A stretch of DNA of 5,153 bases. Source: an uncultured Oscillospiraceae bacterium (lineage in GTDB: Bacteria > Bacillota > Clostridia > Oscillospirales > Acutalibacteraceae). The stretch is from the NCBI GenBank assembly GCA_900549945.1, contig URQJ01000145.1:1-5153 (forward strand), given 5' to 3'. A program made the position numbers and the translations under genes. The notes under the pieces were generated by a model. It had not been told where the DNA came from and searched no databases. It saw only the letters and a list, made by a program, of their open reading frames with translations. Of the stretch, positions 1-5,153 are shown one piece after another (the first letter of the stretch is position 1; each line of letters starts with the position of its first letter).

Positions 1-321
1 CTTTCCGGCGCGCCCGATTCGGAGATCACCGCTTACAGCCGCGAGCCGCTCACGCTGCTCGGCACGGCGCTGCCCGTGTGGGTGGAAACGCTGCGCACCG
101 CCGCGTATGAGCCGGTCACGGTAGCGCTCACCGAGGAGCAGGCGCAGCAGCGCGCGTATGAAAAAATCCGCCAGATGCAGGAAATCTACCTCGGCGAGGA
201 GGGCGTGCTGCTCTCCGAAACGGTCACGTATTCCCTCAAGGACGGCGTGGTATACGCGTTTTCCGAATGCGTCTGCGAGGAAAACATTGCCGAAGCGGTG
301 CCGATTTCATCCGGCACGTAG
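1..321 (+). CDS. yqfD: Sporulation protein YqfD, C-terminal part (partial at 5' end)
   Basis: The reading frame is open from the first base and ends at TAG 319-321, giving 106 visible residues; the start lies upstream of the window. The protein tail reads as a basic/acidic mixed domain with the segment RAYEKIRQMQE and ends in CVCEENIAEAVPISSGT. A closing 'EC..ENIA..VPI' block is what I recall for YqfD, a membrane-anchored protein of about 400 residues made during sporulation under sigma-E control. Its position directly upstream of phoH is the standard Firmicutes order (yqfC-yqfD-phoH). No membrane segment lies in the visible part; in the family the single membrane helix is nearer the N-terminus. 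I see no clear terminator after the stop. The call rests on the tail motif plus gene order, so it is good but not certain. Confidence 0.8.
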   Translation, partial: LSGAPDSEITAYSREPLTLLGTALPVWVETLRTAAYEPVTVALTEEQAQQRAYEKIRQMQEIYLGEEGVLLSETVTYSLKDGVVYAFSECVCEENIAEAVPISSGT

Positions 322-394
322 CGCGCGGCCGCACGCATTTCATGGCATTTGTCGAATCTGCACAGCGAATCTAAATAATTTCATTTAAAATTTC

Positions 395-425
395 GTGACC
401 AAAAATCGATATATTATGATATAAT
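395..425 (+). promoter_or_regulatory. Extended -10 promoter for the phoH operon
   Basis: A perfect TATAAT sits at 420-425, preceded at 417-419 by TGA, so it forms the extended -10 element TGnTATAAT. The best -35 match is GTGACC at 395-400 (4 of 6 to TTGACA) with a 19 bp spacer. That is long, but the extended -10 would compensate. The element lies in an AT-rich island (about 367-429) inside otherwise GC-rich DNA and points at phoH. A transcript would start near 431-433 and carry a leader of about 160 nt. I infer vegetative (sigma-A type) transcription of phoH and downstream genes, separate from the sporulation gene yqfD. Confidence 0.7.
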
Positions 426-509
426 AACTGCGTAGGCACGGACGTGTGCGTCCGGTGTCAAGCGTCAGGCGCCGGCGCGTTTTCCGGCATCAGGCGGCTT
501 TGCGGAGCG

Positions 510-530
510 GCCCGGCGGTTCTGCCCGGGC
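510..530 (+). other. GC-rich stem-loop in the phoH leader (proximal)
   Basis: GCCCGG at 510-515 pairs perfectly with CCGGGC at 525-530 around a 9-nt loop. It lies about 80 nt downstream of the predicted transcription start. No T-run follows, so it is not an intrinsic terminator by itself. Together with the hairpin at 558-580 it makes this leader strongly structured. A role in regulation is only inference. Confidence 0.35.
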
Positions 531-557
531 GGTCGGCCCCGCACAGGATTTCATCGA

Positions 558-580
558 GAGGCGCGCCGGCGCGCGGCCTC
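558..580 (+). promoter_or_regulatory. Stem-loop directly upstream of the phoH ribosome binding site
   Basis: GAGGC (558-562) pairs with GCCTC (576-580), and inside it GCGC (563-566) pairs with GCGC (571-574) around a CGGC loop, leaving only G575 bulged. The stem ends 2 nt before the Shine-Dalgarno sequence AAGGAG (583-588). It lacks a T-run, so it is not a terminator. Its place next to the ribosome binding site suggests an effect on translation start or on mRNA 5' stability. That is inferred and could be chance in GC-rich DNA. Confidence 0.4.
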
Positions 581-594
581 TGAAGGAGAACGAT

Positions 595-1548
595 TTGGAG
601 AAAAGTATTCTTTTGGAAAATGCTTCTGCGGCCGCCGAGCTGTTCGGCAGCTTCGACGTGCACGCAAAGCGGATTGAAAAAGCCTTTGGCGTCACGCTTT
701 CCTGCCGCGATTCCCAGCTCAGGATTACGGGCGAGGAGCCCGGCGTATCGAAAGCGGCGCGCACAGCCGAGAGCCTTTTGGGATTGATCGCGAAGGGTGA
801 AACGCTCAACGAGCAGAACGTCGGCTACTGCATGGACATGGTGCAGGAGGACCGCGAGGCGCAGATGGCCCCGCTCGCCGAGGACTGCGTGTGCATCACG
901 GCGAAGGGCAAGCCCGTAAAGCCGAAAACGGTCGGCCAGAAGGCGTACTGCGACAACATCCGGAAGAATACGGTCACGATCGGCGTGGGCCCTGCCGGAA
1001 CAGGCAAGACGTATCTCGCCGTCGCAATGGCGGTCACGGCGTTCCGCGCGCAGCAGGTCAGCCGCATCATCCTCACGCGCCCCGCGGTTGAGGCCGGCGA
1101 AAAGCTCGGCTTTCTGCCCGGCGATTTGCAGCAGAAGGTGGATCCCTACCTGCGCCCGCTTTACGACGCGCTTTTCGACATGCTCGGCGCGGAAACGTAC
1201 CAGAAGTATGTGGAGCGCGGGAACATCGAGGTGGCGCCGCTCGCGTACATGCGCGGCCGCACGCTCGACGACAGCTTCGTCATCCTCGATGAGGCGCAGA
1301 ACACCACCTGCGAGCAGATGAAGATGTTTCTGACGCGCCTCGGCTTCAATTCGAAAATGGTCATCACCGGTGACGTCACGCAGATCGACCTGCCGGACGG
1401 CAAGCGCTCCGGCCTGCGCGACGCGATGCGCGTGCTGCGGAACGTCGAAGACATTTCGATTTTCCGCTTTACGGAAAAAGACGTTGTGCGCCACCGGCTT
1501 GTGCAGGACATCATACGGGCGTACGAAAGGGCGTCCGCTTCAAAATAA
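595..1548 (+). CDS. phoH: PhoH family P-loop ATPase (YbeZ/PhoH-like)
   Basis: This 317-residue cytoplasmic ATPase has the normal family length (about 320). Residues 1-110 form an N-terminal region with a KH-like stretch ([12 protein letters not shown], 44-55). The PhoH ATPase domain follows: Walker A GPAGTGKT at 132-139, Walker B VILDEAQN at 229-236, and the family signature [10 protein letters not shown] at 258-267. Start choice: TTG at 595 has a strong AAGGAG (583-588) 6 nt upstream and gives the expected N-terminus MEKSILLE; no ATG fits as well. Family knowledge: YbeZ/PhoH proteins bind YbeY and take part in rRNA/RNA metabolism, though the exact reaction beyond nucleotide hydrolysis is poorly defined. 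Being next to ybeY and in the same operon as era fits a ribosome-maturation role. The gene is preceded by its own likely promoter and a structured leader. All key motifs are intact. Confidence 0.95.
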   Translation: MEKSILLENASAAAELFGSFDVHAKRIEKAFGVTLSCRDSQLRITGEEPGVSKAARTAESLLGLIAKGETLNEQNVGYCMDMVQEDREAQMAPLAEDCVCITAKGKPVKPKTVGQKAYCDNIRKNTVTIGVGPAGTGKTYLAVAMAVTAFRAQQVSRIILTRPAVEAGEKLGFLPGDLQQKVDPYLRPLYDALFDMLGAETYQKYVERGNIEVAPLAYMRGRTLDDSFVILDEAQNTTCEQMKMFLTRLGFNSKMVITGDVTQIDLPDGKRSGLRDAMRVLRNVEDISIFRFTEKDVVRHRLVQDIIRAYERASASK

Positions 1549-1555
1549 CCCCTGT

Positions 1556-1599
1556 GGAGTCCCGGGCCCGCGGCATCAAGCGGCGCCGGCGGGGATTCC
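1556..1599 (+). repeat. Imperfect inverted repeat between phoH and ybeY
   Basis: GGAGTCCC (1556-1563) pairs with GGGATTCC (1592-1599), 8 bp with one G-U pair, enclosing very GC-rich sequence that can pair further (for example CCGC 1568-1571 with GCGG 1580-1583). It fills most of the 73 bp gap that separates phoH from ybeY. No T-run follows, so I do not call a terminator. It may be an mRNA processing or stability element, or just a by-product of GC content. Confidence 0.3.
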
Positions 1600-1621
1600 C
1601 GAACCGAAAGGATTTTGGCAT

Positions 1622-2116
1622 ATGGAAAAAATCAGAGTCATCATCAAAAACGATCAGAAGGCGGTTAAGGTTCCCACCGGCGTGCGCATGCTGATCCGCC
1701 GCTGCTGCCATGCGGTTCTTCGGATGGAGAAATTTGAGGATTCCGCTGAAATCAGCGTGACCTTCGTCGATAACGAGCAGATCCGCGAGCTGAACGCCCA
1801 GTACAGGAACAAGGACAGCGCGACGGACGTGCTCTCGTTCCCGATGGGCGAAAACGGCGTGTACGACATCAACCACGACACGGGCGCGAAGATTCTCGGC
1901 GACATTGTGCTCTCGATGGAGATGGCGATGGAGCAGGCGAAGCGCTACGGCCACAGCCTCGAGCGCGAGATCGGCTACCTGACGGCGCACTCCATGCTGC
2001 ACCTGCTGGGCTACGACCACGAGAGCGGCGGTATCGAGCGCGTGCGCATGCGCGAAAAGGAAGAATACGTCATGACGCAGCTCGGCCTGCCGGGCACGTC
2101 CAGTTATACCGTGTGA
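1622..2116 (+). CDS. ybeY: Endoribonuclease YbeY (16S rRNA 3'-end maturation factor)
   Basis: This 164-residue protein is a zinc-dependent single-strand endoribonuclease acting in the cytoplasm on 16S rRNA 3'-end maturation and late 30S quality control. The metal site H-x3-H-x5-H is plain: H123, H127 and H133 in HSMLHLLGYDHE. Two other family blocks are present: R-NKDSATDVLSFP at 62-74 and LGDIVLS at 92-98. Length is typical (150-170). The frame is open upstream of the ATG at 1622, but that ATG gives the expected N-terminus, has AAAGGA (1607-1612) 9 nt before it, and avoids overlap with phoH. Neighbours phoH (the YbeZ-type partner) and era (a reported YbeY partner) support a joint ribosome-maturation role. 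In B. subtilis pgpH sits directly upstream; here it is absent. Confidence 0.97.
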   Translation: MEKIRVIIKNDQKAVKVPTGVRMLIRRCCHAVLRMEKFEDSAEISVTFVDNEQIRELNAQYRNKDSATDVLSFPMGENGVYDINHDTGAKILGDIVLSMEMAMEQAKRYGHSLEREIGYLTAHSMLHLLGYDHESGGIERVRMREKEEYVMTQLGLPGTSSYTV

Positions 2117-2117
2117 C

Positions 2118-2633
2118 ATGGTACCGGACTGGAAGACAAAGGGAAAACGCCGCACGCTCGCAGATAGCTTCGGCGACGCGGCGCGCGGCATTCTTTTCGC
2201 GGTCAAAACGGAGCGGAACATGCGTATACACGTGACAGCGGCGGTATACGTTTTGTTTTTTTCGCCTCTCCTCGGCGTTTCACGCGGGGAGTTTGCGGCG
2301 CTTCTGCTCGCGGTGGCGGTGGTCATCACGGCGGAGGGCTTCAACACGGCGATCGAGATGCTCTGCGATTACGCGCAGAAAAGCTATAACCGGTTCATCG
2401 GCAGAACGAAGGATATTGCGGCGGGGGCGGTGCTCATCAGCGCCGTTTTTGCCGCTTTTGTCGGTATTGCGGTATTGTGGCGGCCGAAGGCGCTGTGGGC
2501 GCTCGCGGTGCAGATCTTCACCTCGCCGCTCTATTGCCCGCTTTTTCTCGCCGCGACCGCGCTGGCGCTCGTGTTCATCGTTCTCGGCCCCACGGGCATC
2601 GCAGGGCTCTTTGAGCGAAAAAAAAGGAGATAG
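2118..2633 (+). CDS. dgkA: Undecaprenol/diacylglycerol kinase (DgkA/UdpK family), C-terminally extended
   Basis: This 171-residue integral membrane kinase belongs to the DgkA family. Gram-positive members phosphorylate undecaprenol to give the C55-P lipid carrier for cell-wall synthesis. Motifs visible: ERNMRIH at 32-38, the catalytic-site block AEGFNTAIE at 72-80 (E73, N76, E80), and KDIAAGAVL at 98-106. Likely membrane helices lie near 39-54, 58-72 and 103-121, after a basic amphipathic N-terminus. An extra hydrophobic segment at about 140-158, ending in the basic tail FERKKRR, makes it roughly 45 residues longer than B. subtilis DgkA (about 123). The ATG at 2118 starts 1 bp after the ybeY stop. 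I see no good Shine-Dalgarno sequence, so translation is probably coupled to ybeY. Undecaprenol as substrate is inferred from Gram-positive relatives; diacylglycerol cannot be excluded. Confidence 0.92.
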   Translation: MVPDWKTKGKRRTLADSFGDAARGILFAVKTERNMRIHVTAAVYVLFFSPLLGVSRGEFAALLLAVAVVITAEGFNTAIEMLCDYAQKSYNRFIGRTKDIAAGAVLISAVFAAFVGIAVLWRPKALWALAVQIFTSPLYCPLFLAATALALVFIVLGPTGIAGLFERKKRR

Positions 2634-2637
2634 CGCC

Positions 2638-2664
2638 GTGCTTTCAAAAAACCGCGCGGCGTGA
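2638..2664 (+). other. Possible 8-codon ORF with strong ribosome binding site
   Basis: GTG at 2638 opens a short ORF (VLSKNRAA) closed by TGA at 2662-2664. AAGGAG at 2624-2629, inside the end of dgkA, sits 8 nt before it, an ideal distance. It lies in the 51 bp gap where many Firmicutes carry cdd (cytidine deaminase), but nothing in it resembles Cdd. It could be a translated minigene that carries ribosomes towards era, or pure chance. I would not annotate it as a protein gene. Confidence 0.15.
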
Positions 2665-2684
2665 AACGGTAAAGGAAGCCATAT

Positions 2685-3605
2685 ATGGAAACACCAAATT
2701 ATATGAATGAGAAATCGGCGTTTATCGCCATTGTGGGGCGGCCGAATGTGGGGAAATCCTCAATTTTGAACCGCCTGATCGGCACAAAGCTCGCGATCGT
2801 CTCGAGTAAGCCGCAGACGACGCGCACGCGCATCATGGGCGTGTGGACCGAGGGCGAAACGCAGCTCGTGTTCATCGACACGCCGGGCCTCATCAAGCCG
2901 AAAAATTCCCTCGGCGATTACATGGTCAAGAGCGTTACGCAGTCTGTCGCGGGCGTGGACGCCTGCCTGCTCGTCACGGAAGCCGGCACGAAGATCTCAA
3001 AGGCCGACGAGGAGCTTGCCGCGCGGTTCAAATCGATTGGGCTGCCCGCCGTGCTCGCGATCAACAAGATCGACCTTTTGGAGGACAAAAGCCTTCTGAT
3101 GCAGCAGATCGAAGCGCTCTCAAAGCTCTACGATTTCGACGCCGTCGTTCCGGTTTCGGCAAAGGACGGAAACGGCATGGACGCGCTGAAGGACGAGCTC
3201 TCTCGCCTCGCGCAGCCGGGCGGGCACTTCTTCGCGGAGGATACGCTCACCGACCAGCCCGAGCGCGTCATCGCTGCCGAGATCGTGCGGGAGAAGATCC
3301 TGCGCTTTACGGACAAGGAGATCCCGCACGGCGTTGCGGTCGTCACCGAAAGCATGAAGGAACGCGGCGACATCACCGATATCGACGCGACGATCTACTG
3401 CGAGCGCGATACGCACAAGGGCATTCTGATCGGCAAGGGCGGCGCGATGCTCAAGAAAATCGGCTCGAAGGCGCGCGAGGATATGGAGCGCTTTTTCGGG
3501 TGCAGGATCAACCTGCGCCTTTGGGTGAAGGTCAAGGAGGACTGGCGGCAGCGCCCCGGCGTGCTGACGGCGCTCGGCTTCGACAAGCGCGACCTTCTGA
3601 ACTGA
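2685..3605 (+). CDS. era: GTPase Era (30S ribosome assembly)
   Basis: This 306-residue Ras-like GTPase has a C-terminal KH RNA-binding domain. It binds the 3' end of 16S rRNA and helps finish the 30S subunit. GTPase motifs: G1 GRPNVGKSS (18-26), G2 region TTRTR (45-49), G3 DTPG (65-68), G4 NKID (127-130) and G5 SAK (158-160). KH domain: GILIGKGGAMLKKIGS (246-261) with the GKGG loop, followed by the family tail block KVKEDWR (282-288 region) and LGFD. Length matches the family (about 300). Start: ATG 2685 has AAAGGAAG (2671-2678) at good spacing. The in-frame ATG at 2703 has no ribosome binding site and would leave only a very short lead before the G domain. In B. subtilis the order is dgkA-cdd-era; here cdd is missing. 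All catalytic motifs are intact. Confidence 0.98.
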   Translation: METPNYMNEKSAFIAIVGRPNVGKSSILNRLIGTKLAIVSSKPQTTRTRIMGVWTEGETQLVFIDTPGLIKPKNSLGDYMVKSVTQSVAGVDACLLVTEAGTKISKADEELAARFKSIGLPAVLAINKIDLLEDKSLLMQQIEALSKLYDFDAVVPVSAKDGNGMDALKDELSRLAQPGGHFFAEDTLTDQPERVIAAEIVREKILRFTDKEIPHGVAVVTESMKERGDITDIDATIYCERDTHKGILIGKGGAMLKKIGSKAREDMERFFGCRINLRLWVKVKEDWRQRPGVLTALGFDKRDLLN

Positions 3606-3684
3606 TCCCCTAGCACATTTGCTGCGGAATTTCTGCCGGAATCTGTCGGTAAAAGATTTATTTTCCTGTCATAGCCTTTTGGAA

Positions 3685-3713
3685 AGCGCAAATACTCTAA
3701 GAGTAGAAGCGTT
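3685..3713. promoter_or_regulatory. 29 bp imperfect dyad, operator-like, upstream of yqzL-recO
   Basis: TACTCT (3693-3698) and AGAGTA (3700-3705) are perfect inverted arms around a single A at 3699. The symmetry returns further out: CGC at 3687-3689 matches GCG at 3709-3711, and A3685 matches T3713, with three mismatched positions between. It sits in an AT-rich stretch (about 3650-3718) between era and yqzL. No T-run follows, so it is not a terminator. It could be a protein-binding operator or an RNA hairpin; no known consensus is recognised. Confidence 0.35.
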
Positions 3714-3727
3714 AAAACGGAGCGGCC

Positions 3728-3745
3728 GGCCGCCGGCGTGCGGCC
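3728..3745 (+). repeat. GC-rich stem-loop before yqzL
   Basis: GGCCGC (3728-3733) pairs with GCGGCC (3740-3745) around the loop CGGCGT. The left arm also belongs to a 12 bp perfect palindrome GCGGCCGGCCGC (3722-3733), so alternative pairings exist. Only TT follows, so an intrinsic terminator is unlikely. It ends 15 nt before the ribosome binding site region of the yqzL-like gene (3760-3768). Confidence 0.35.
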
Positions 3746-3769
3746 TTGGCGCAGGCTCTAAGGAAAGGC

Positions 3770-3970
3770 ATGGTGTTCGACATGATGGATTCCGAGAGGA
3801 GAGATTTTCCGGAAATGCCCGAGGCGGAAAGCCGGGCGTGGAGCAGCTTTTACCACAGCGGCAGCGTGGAAGATTACATCCGTTACGCACAGCTTCGGCA
3901 CCGGAGGGATTCCGGCGCCCATACGGCAGGAGCCCAGAATGCAGATCAAAACACAGGGGTTAATTATTAA
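3770..3970 (+). CDS. YqzL-like small protein
   Basis: This small protein has 66 residues from the ATG at 3770. The core segment AWSSFYHSGSVEDYIRY (23-39) follows the pattern AW..F..TG.ID.YL.Y that I recall for YqzL proteins, which are about 45-50 residues and encoded between era and recO in Firmicutes; function is unknown. The position here is exactly that. The N-terminus is acidic, and residues after about 47 form a polar, probably unstructured tail. There is no signal peptide or membrane segment. AGGAAAGG at 3761-3768 is a good ribosome binding site but sits close to ATG 3770; GTG 3773 or ATG 3782 are possible starts and would shorten the protein by 1 or 4 residues. The last 32 bp overlap recO in another frame, suggesting coupled translation. 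The family assignment rests on a short motif and position. Confidence 0.75.
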   Translation: MVFDMMDSERRDFPEMPEAESRAWSSFYHSGSVEDYIRYAQLRHRRDSGAHTAGAQNADQNTGVNY

Positions 3971-4685
3971 GGAGCAGACGATCGGCGAAAGCGACCGGCT
4001 CGTCACGGTGCTGACCCGAGACAGCGGCGTGCTGCGCGCCTTTGCGCGCCGCGCGAAGAATTTGAAGGACAGCAAGAGCGCGGCGACACAGCTGCTCTGC
4101 TATTCCCGCCTTTCGATTTTCAAGGGGCGGGACAAATACATAATCGATGATGCCGAACCGGCCGAGGTCTTTTTCGGGCTTCGCCGGGACATCGGCGCGC
4201 TTTCGCTCGCGCAGTATTTCTGCGAGCTCGCGTACCTGATGGTGCCCGAGGAGACGGATTCCGAGGAATACCTGCGGCTCGTGCTGAATTCGCTGCACTT
4301 TCTCGCAAAGGGAACGCGCCCGCAGCGGCTCTTGCAGTCTTTGACGGAGCTGCGCATGCTCGCGATCGCCGGCTATATGCCGGACCTCGTCGCCTGCGCC
4401 GACTGCGCGGCGTACGAATCGGACGTGATGTATTTTCTGCCGGACAGCGGCATTCTGCGCTGTAAGGACTGCTTTGCGGATACGGGCGAGCCGTACATCG
4501 CGCTGCCGCCCGGCGTGCTGACCGCGATGCGGCACATCGTGTTCTCGGATTTTGAAAAGCTGTATGCGTTTTCTTTGCCGGAGCCCGCGCTCAAGATCCT
4601 GAATGCCGCAACCGAAAGCTGCGTGGTGCGCACGCTGCACGTCATGCCGAAAACACTTGAATTTTATAAGACCTTTTTGGATTGA
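3939..4685 (+). CDS. recO: DNA repair protein RecO
   Basis: This 248-residue cytoplasmic protein of the RecF (RecFOR) pathway anneals SSB-coated single strands and, with RecR, loads RecA at gaps. An N-terminal OB-fold spans about 1-80; the opening block QGLIIKEQTIGESDRLVTVLT (2-26 region) and GVLRAFARRAK (30-40) are typical. A helical part follows, with a four-cysteine zinc site CADC (153-156) and CKDC (175-178), the normal C-x2-C...C-x2-C arrangement of Firmicutes RecO. Length fits (about 240-255). ATG 3939 has AGGAG (3928-3932) 6 nt upstream, placed inside the yqzL-like gene, so the two genes overlap by 32 bp. recO is followed by mutS2 rather than glyQS as in Bacillus. The gene is complete, with no lost motif. 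Confidence 0.95.
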   Translation: MQIKTQGLIIKEQTIGESDRLVTVLTRDSGVLRAFARRAKNLKDSKSAATQLLCYSRLSIFKGRDKYIIDDAEPAEVFFGLRRDIGALSLAQYFCELAYLMVPEETDSEEYLRLVLNSLHFLAKGTRPQRLLQSLTELRMLAIAGYMPDLVACADCAAYESDVMYFLPDSGILRCKDCFADTGEPYIALPPGVLTAMRHIVFSDFEKLYAFSLPEPALKILNAATESCVVRTLHVMPKTLEFYKTFLD

Positions 4686-4689
4686 AAAC

Positions 4690-4734
4690 GCGCGCGTCCC
4701 GCCGCCGCTTGCGGGCGGGGTGCAGGCCGCGCGC
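4690..4734 (+). terminator. Long GC-rich stem-loop after recO, possible weak terminator or attenuator
   Basis: GCGCGCG (4690-4696) pairs with CGCGCGC (4728-4734), and inside it CCCGCC (4698-4703) pairs with GGCGGG (4714-4719). The two stems are joined by an uneven internal loop. AAA at 4686-4688 and TTT at 4735-4737 may extend the base. The T-run is short (TTTCT), so termination would be partial at best. The mutS2 ribosome binding site GGAG (4744-4747) follows only 10 nt later. It may dampen read-through from recO into mutS2. Confidence 0.4.
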
Positions 4735-4753
4735 TTTCTATGGGGAGCAAACT

Positions 4754-5153
4754 ATGCTGAAAGATTATAAATCGCTGGAGCTGGACAAGATCCTCCAGCA
4801 GCTTGCGGACGAAACGACCTGCGCGGATGCGGCGGCGCTCGCGGCGGAGATCGAGCCGGATACGGACCTAAAGCACGTGGCGCGCCTTTTGCAGGAGACG
4901 GACGACGCCTTCGTGCTGATGGCGAAATTTGGCGCGCCGTCGTTCTACGGGATGACGAACGTGACGAACGCGCTGCGCCGCGCGCAGGCCGGCGGCGTGC
5001 TGAACTTGCCCGAGCTGCTCGCTGTGGCGGGCACGCTCCGCGCGATCCGCAGCGTTTCGGACTGGCGGAAAAAGAGCGAGAGCGTTAAGACCGCGCTCGA
5101 CTACCGCTTTGAGACGCTGCAGCCGAACAAATTCATCGAGGAGCGCATCTCGA
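4754..5153 (+). CDS. mutS2: MutS2 family protein, N-terminal part (partial at 3' end)
   Basis: The frame is open from ATG 4754 to the window end, giving 133 residues of a family normally near 780-800. GGAG at 4744-4747 lies 6 nt before the ATG. Diagnostic blocks: LELDKILQQLADET (8-21), the LLQETDDAFVLMAKFGAPSF stretch (about 46-65) and LNLPELLAVAGTLRAIR (about 84-100), all typical of the helical N-terminal region of MutS2. The ATPase (MutS core) and the C-terminal Smr nuclease domain lie beyond the window. Family knowledge: MutS2 does not act in mismatch repair. It has been linked to suppression of homologous recombination, and in Bacillus to splitting of collided ribosomes. Which applies here cannot be told. 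It sits 68 bp after recO on the same strand, with a stem-loop between. Confidence 0.93.
   Translation, partial: MLKDYKSLELDKILQQLADETTCADAAALAAEIEPDTDLKHVARLLQETDDAFVLMAKFGAPSFYGMTNVTNALRRAQAGGVLNLPELLAVAGTLRAIRSVSDWRKKSESVKTALDYRFETLQPNKFIEERIS

Noticed and set aside
490..1494. 334-codon minus-strand ORF opposite phoH
   Set aside because: It is the antisense shadow of a GC-rich gene. It has no recognisable domain, is rich in Arg/Ala/His as expected for a shadow, and the plus-strand PhoH is intact with all motifs.
1370..1621. Upstream extension of the ybeY frame, which could suggest a fused or longer protein
   Set aside because: The extension overlaps phoH, is Arg/Cys-rich with no family similarity, and ATG 1622 has a good ribosome binding site and gives the normal YbeY N-terminus.
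1511..2347. 278-codon minus-strand ORF opposite ybeY and the start of dgkA
   Set aside because: It covers two well-supported plus-strand genes, has low-complexity composition and shows no family motif.
2843..3613. 256-codon plus-strand ORF inside era in another frame
   Set aside because: Arg/Gly/Ala-rich out-of-frame reading of era; the Era frame carries every GTPase and KH motif.
3631..3652. Possible era terminator hairpin TGCCG/CGGTA
   Set aside because: Only five base pairs including a G-U, followed by AAAAG rather than a T-run.
3649..3677. Sigma-E-like sporulation promoter (GTAAAAG ... CATAGCCT)
   Set aside because: The -10 part is a partial match but the -35 part is poor, and yqzL-recO are not expected to be sporulation genes. 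Too weak to annotate.
3960..4640. 226-codon minus-strand ORF opposite recO
   Set aside because: Antisense shadow with Arg/Gln-rich composition, and no ribosome binding site or domain.
1..5153. Mobile elements, CRISPR repeats, tRNA/rRNA, toxin-antitoxin or defence genes
   Set aside because: No transposase, no repeated spaced units, no tRNA-like fold and no defence-family motif were found. The window is a conserved housekeeping cluster.

Overview
The window looks like a piece of chromosome from a GC-rich, endospore-forming Firmicute of the class Clostridia. An Oscillospirales/Ruminococcaceae-type genome is my best guess, from gene order and codon use only. The evidence is the tail of a YqfD-type sporulation gene followed by the classic Firmicutes housekeeping run phoH - ybeY - dgkA - era - yqzL - recO, all on the plus strand. 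The coding DNA is strongly GC-rich, with only two short AT-rich islands, both between genes.

Layout: 1-321 is the C-terminal end of yqfD. 322-594 is a non-coding gap with a convincing extended -10 promoter (about 395-425), followed by a GC-rich leader that can fold into two hairpins. From 595 the genes are phoH (TTG start), ybeY, dgkA/undecaprenol kinase (1 bp after ybeY) and era. Then comes a 164 bp gap holding an AT-rich stretch with a 29 bp imperfect dyad and a GC-rich hairpin. It is followed by a short YqzL-like gene whose end overlaps the start of recO. After recO, a 68 bp gap with a long GC-rich stem-loop leads into the N-terminal part of mutS2, which runs off the window.

How the genes work together: PhoH (YbeZ-like ATPase), YbeY (zinc-dependent endoribonuclease) and Era (GTPase with KH domain) are known partners in 16S rRNA 3'-end and 30S subunit maturation. 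The kinase DgkA feeds the undecaprenyl-phosphate carrier pool for cell-wall synthesis. RecO (recombinational repair) and MutS2 (recombination control or ribosome rescue) follow.

Compared with the Bacillus subtilis order, two genes are missing: pgpH/yqfF between phoH and ybeY, and cdd between dgkA and era. mutS2, rather than glyQS, follows recO. I see no mobile element, tRNA, rRNA, CRISPR array or clearly new system. The points worth a second look are small: the two gene absences, the leader hairpins, the dyad before yqzL, a C-terminally extended DgkA, an A8 tract with a tiny ORF, and the yqzL/recO overlap.
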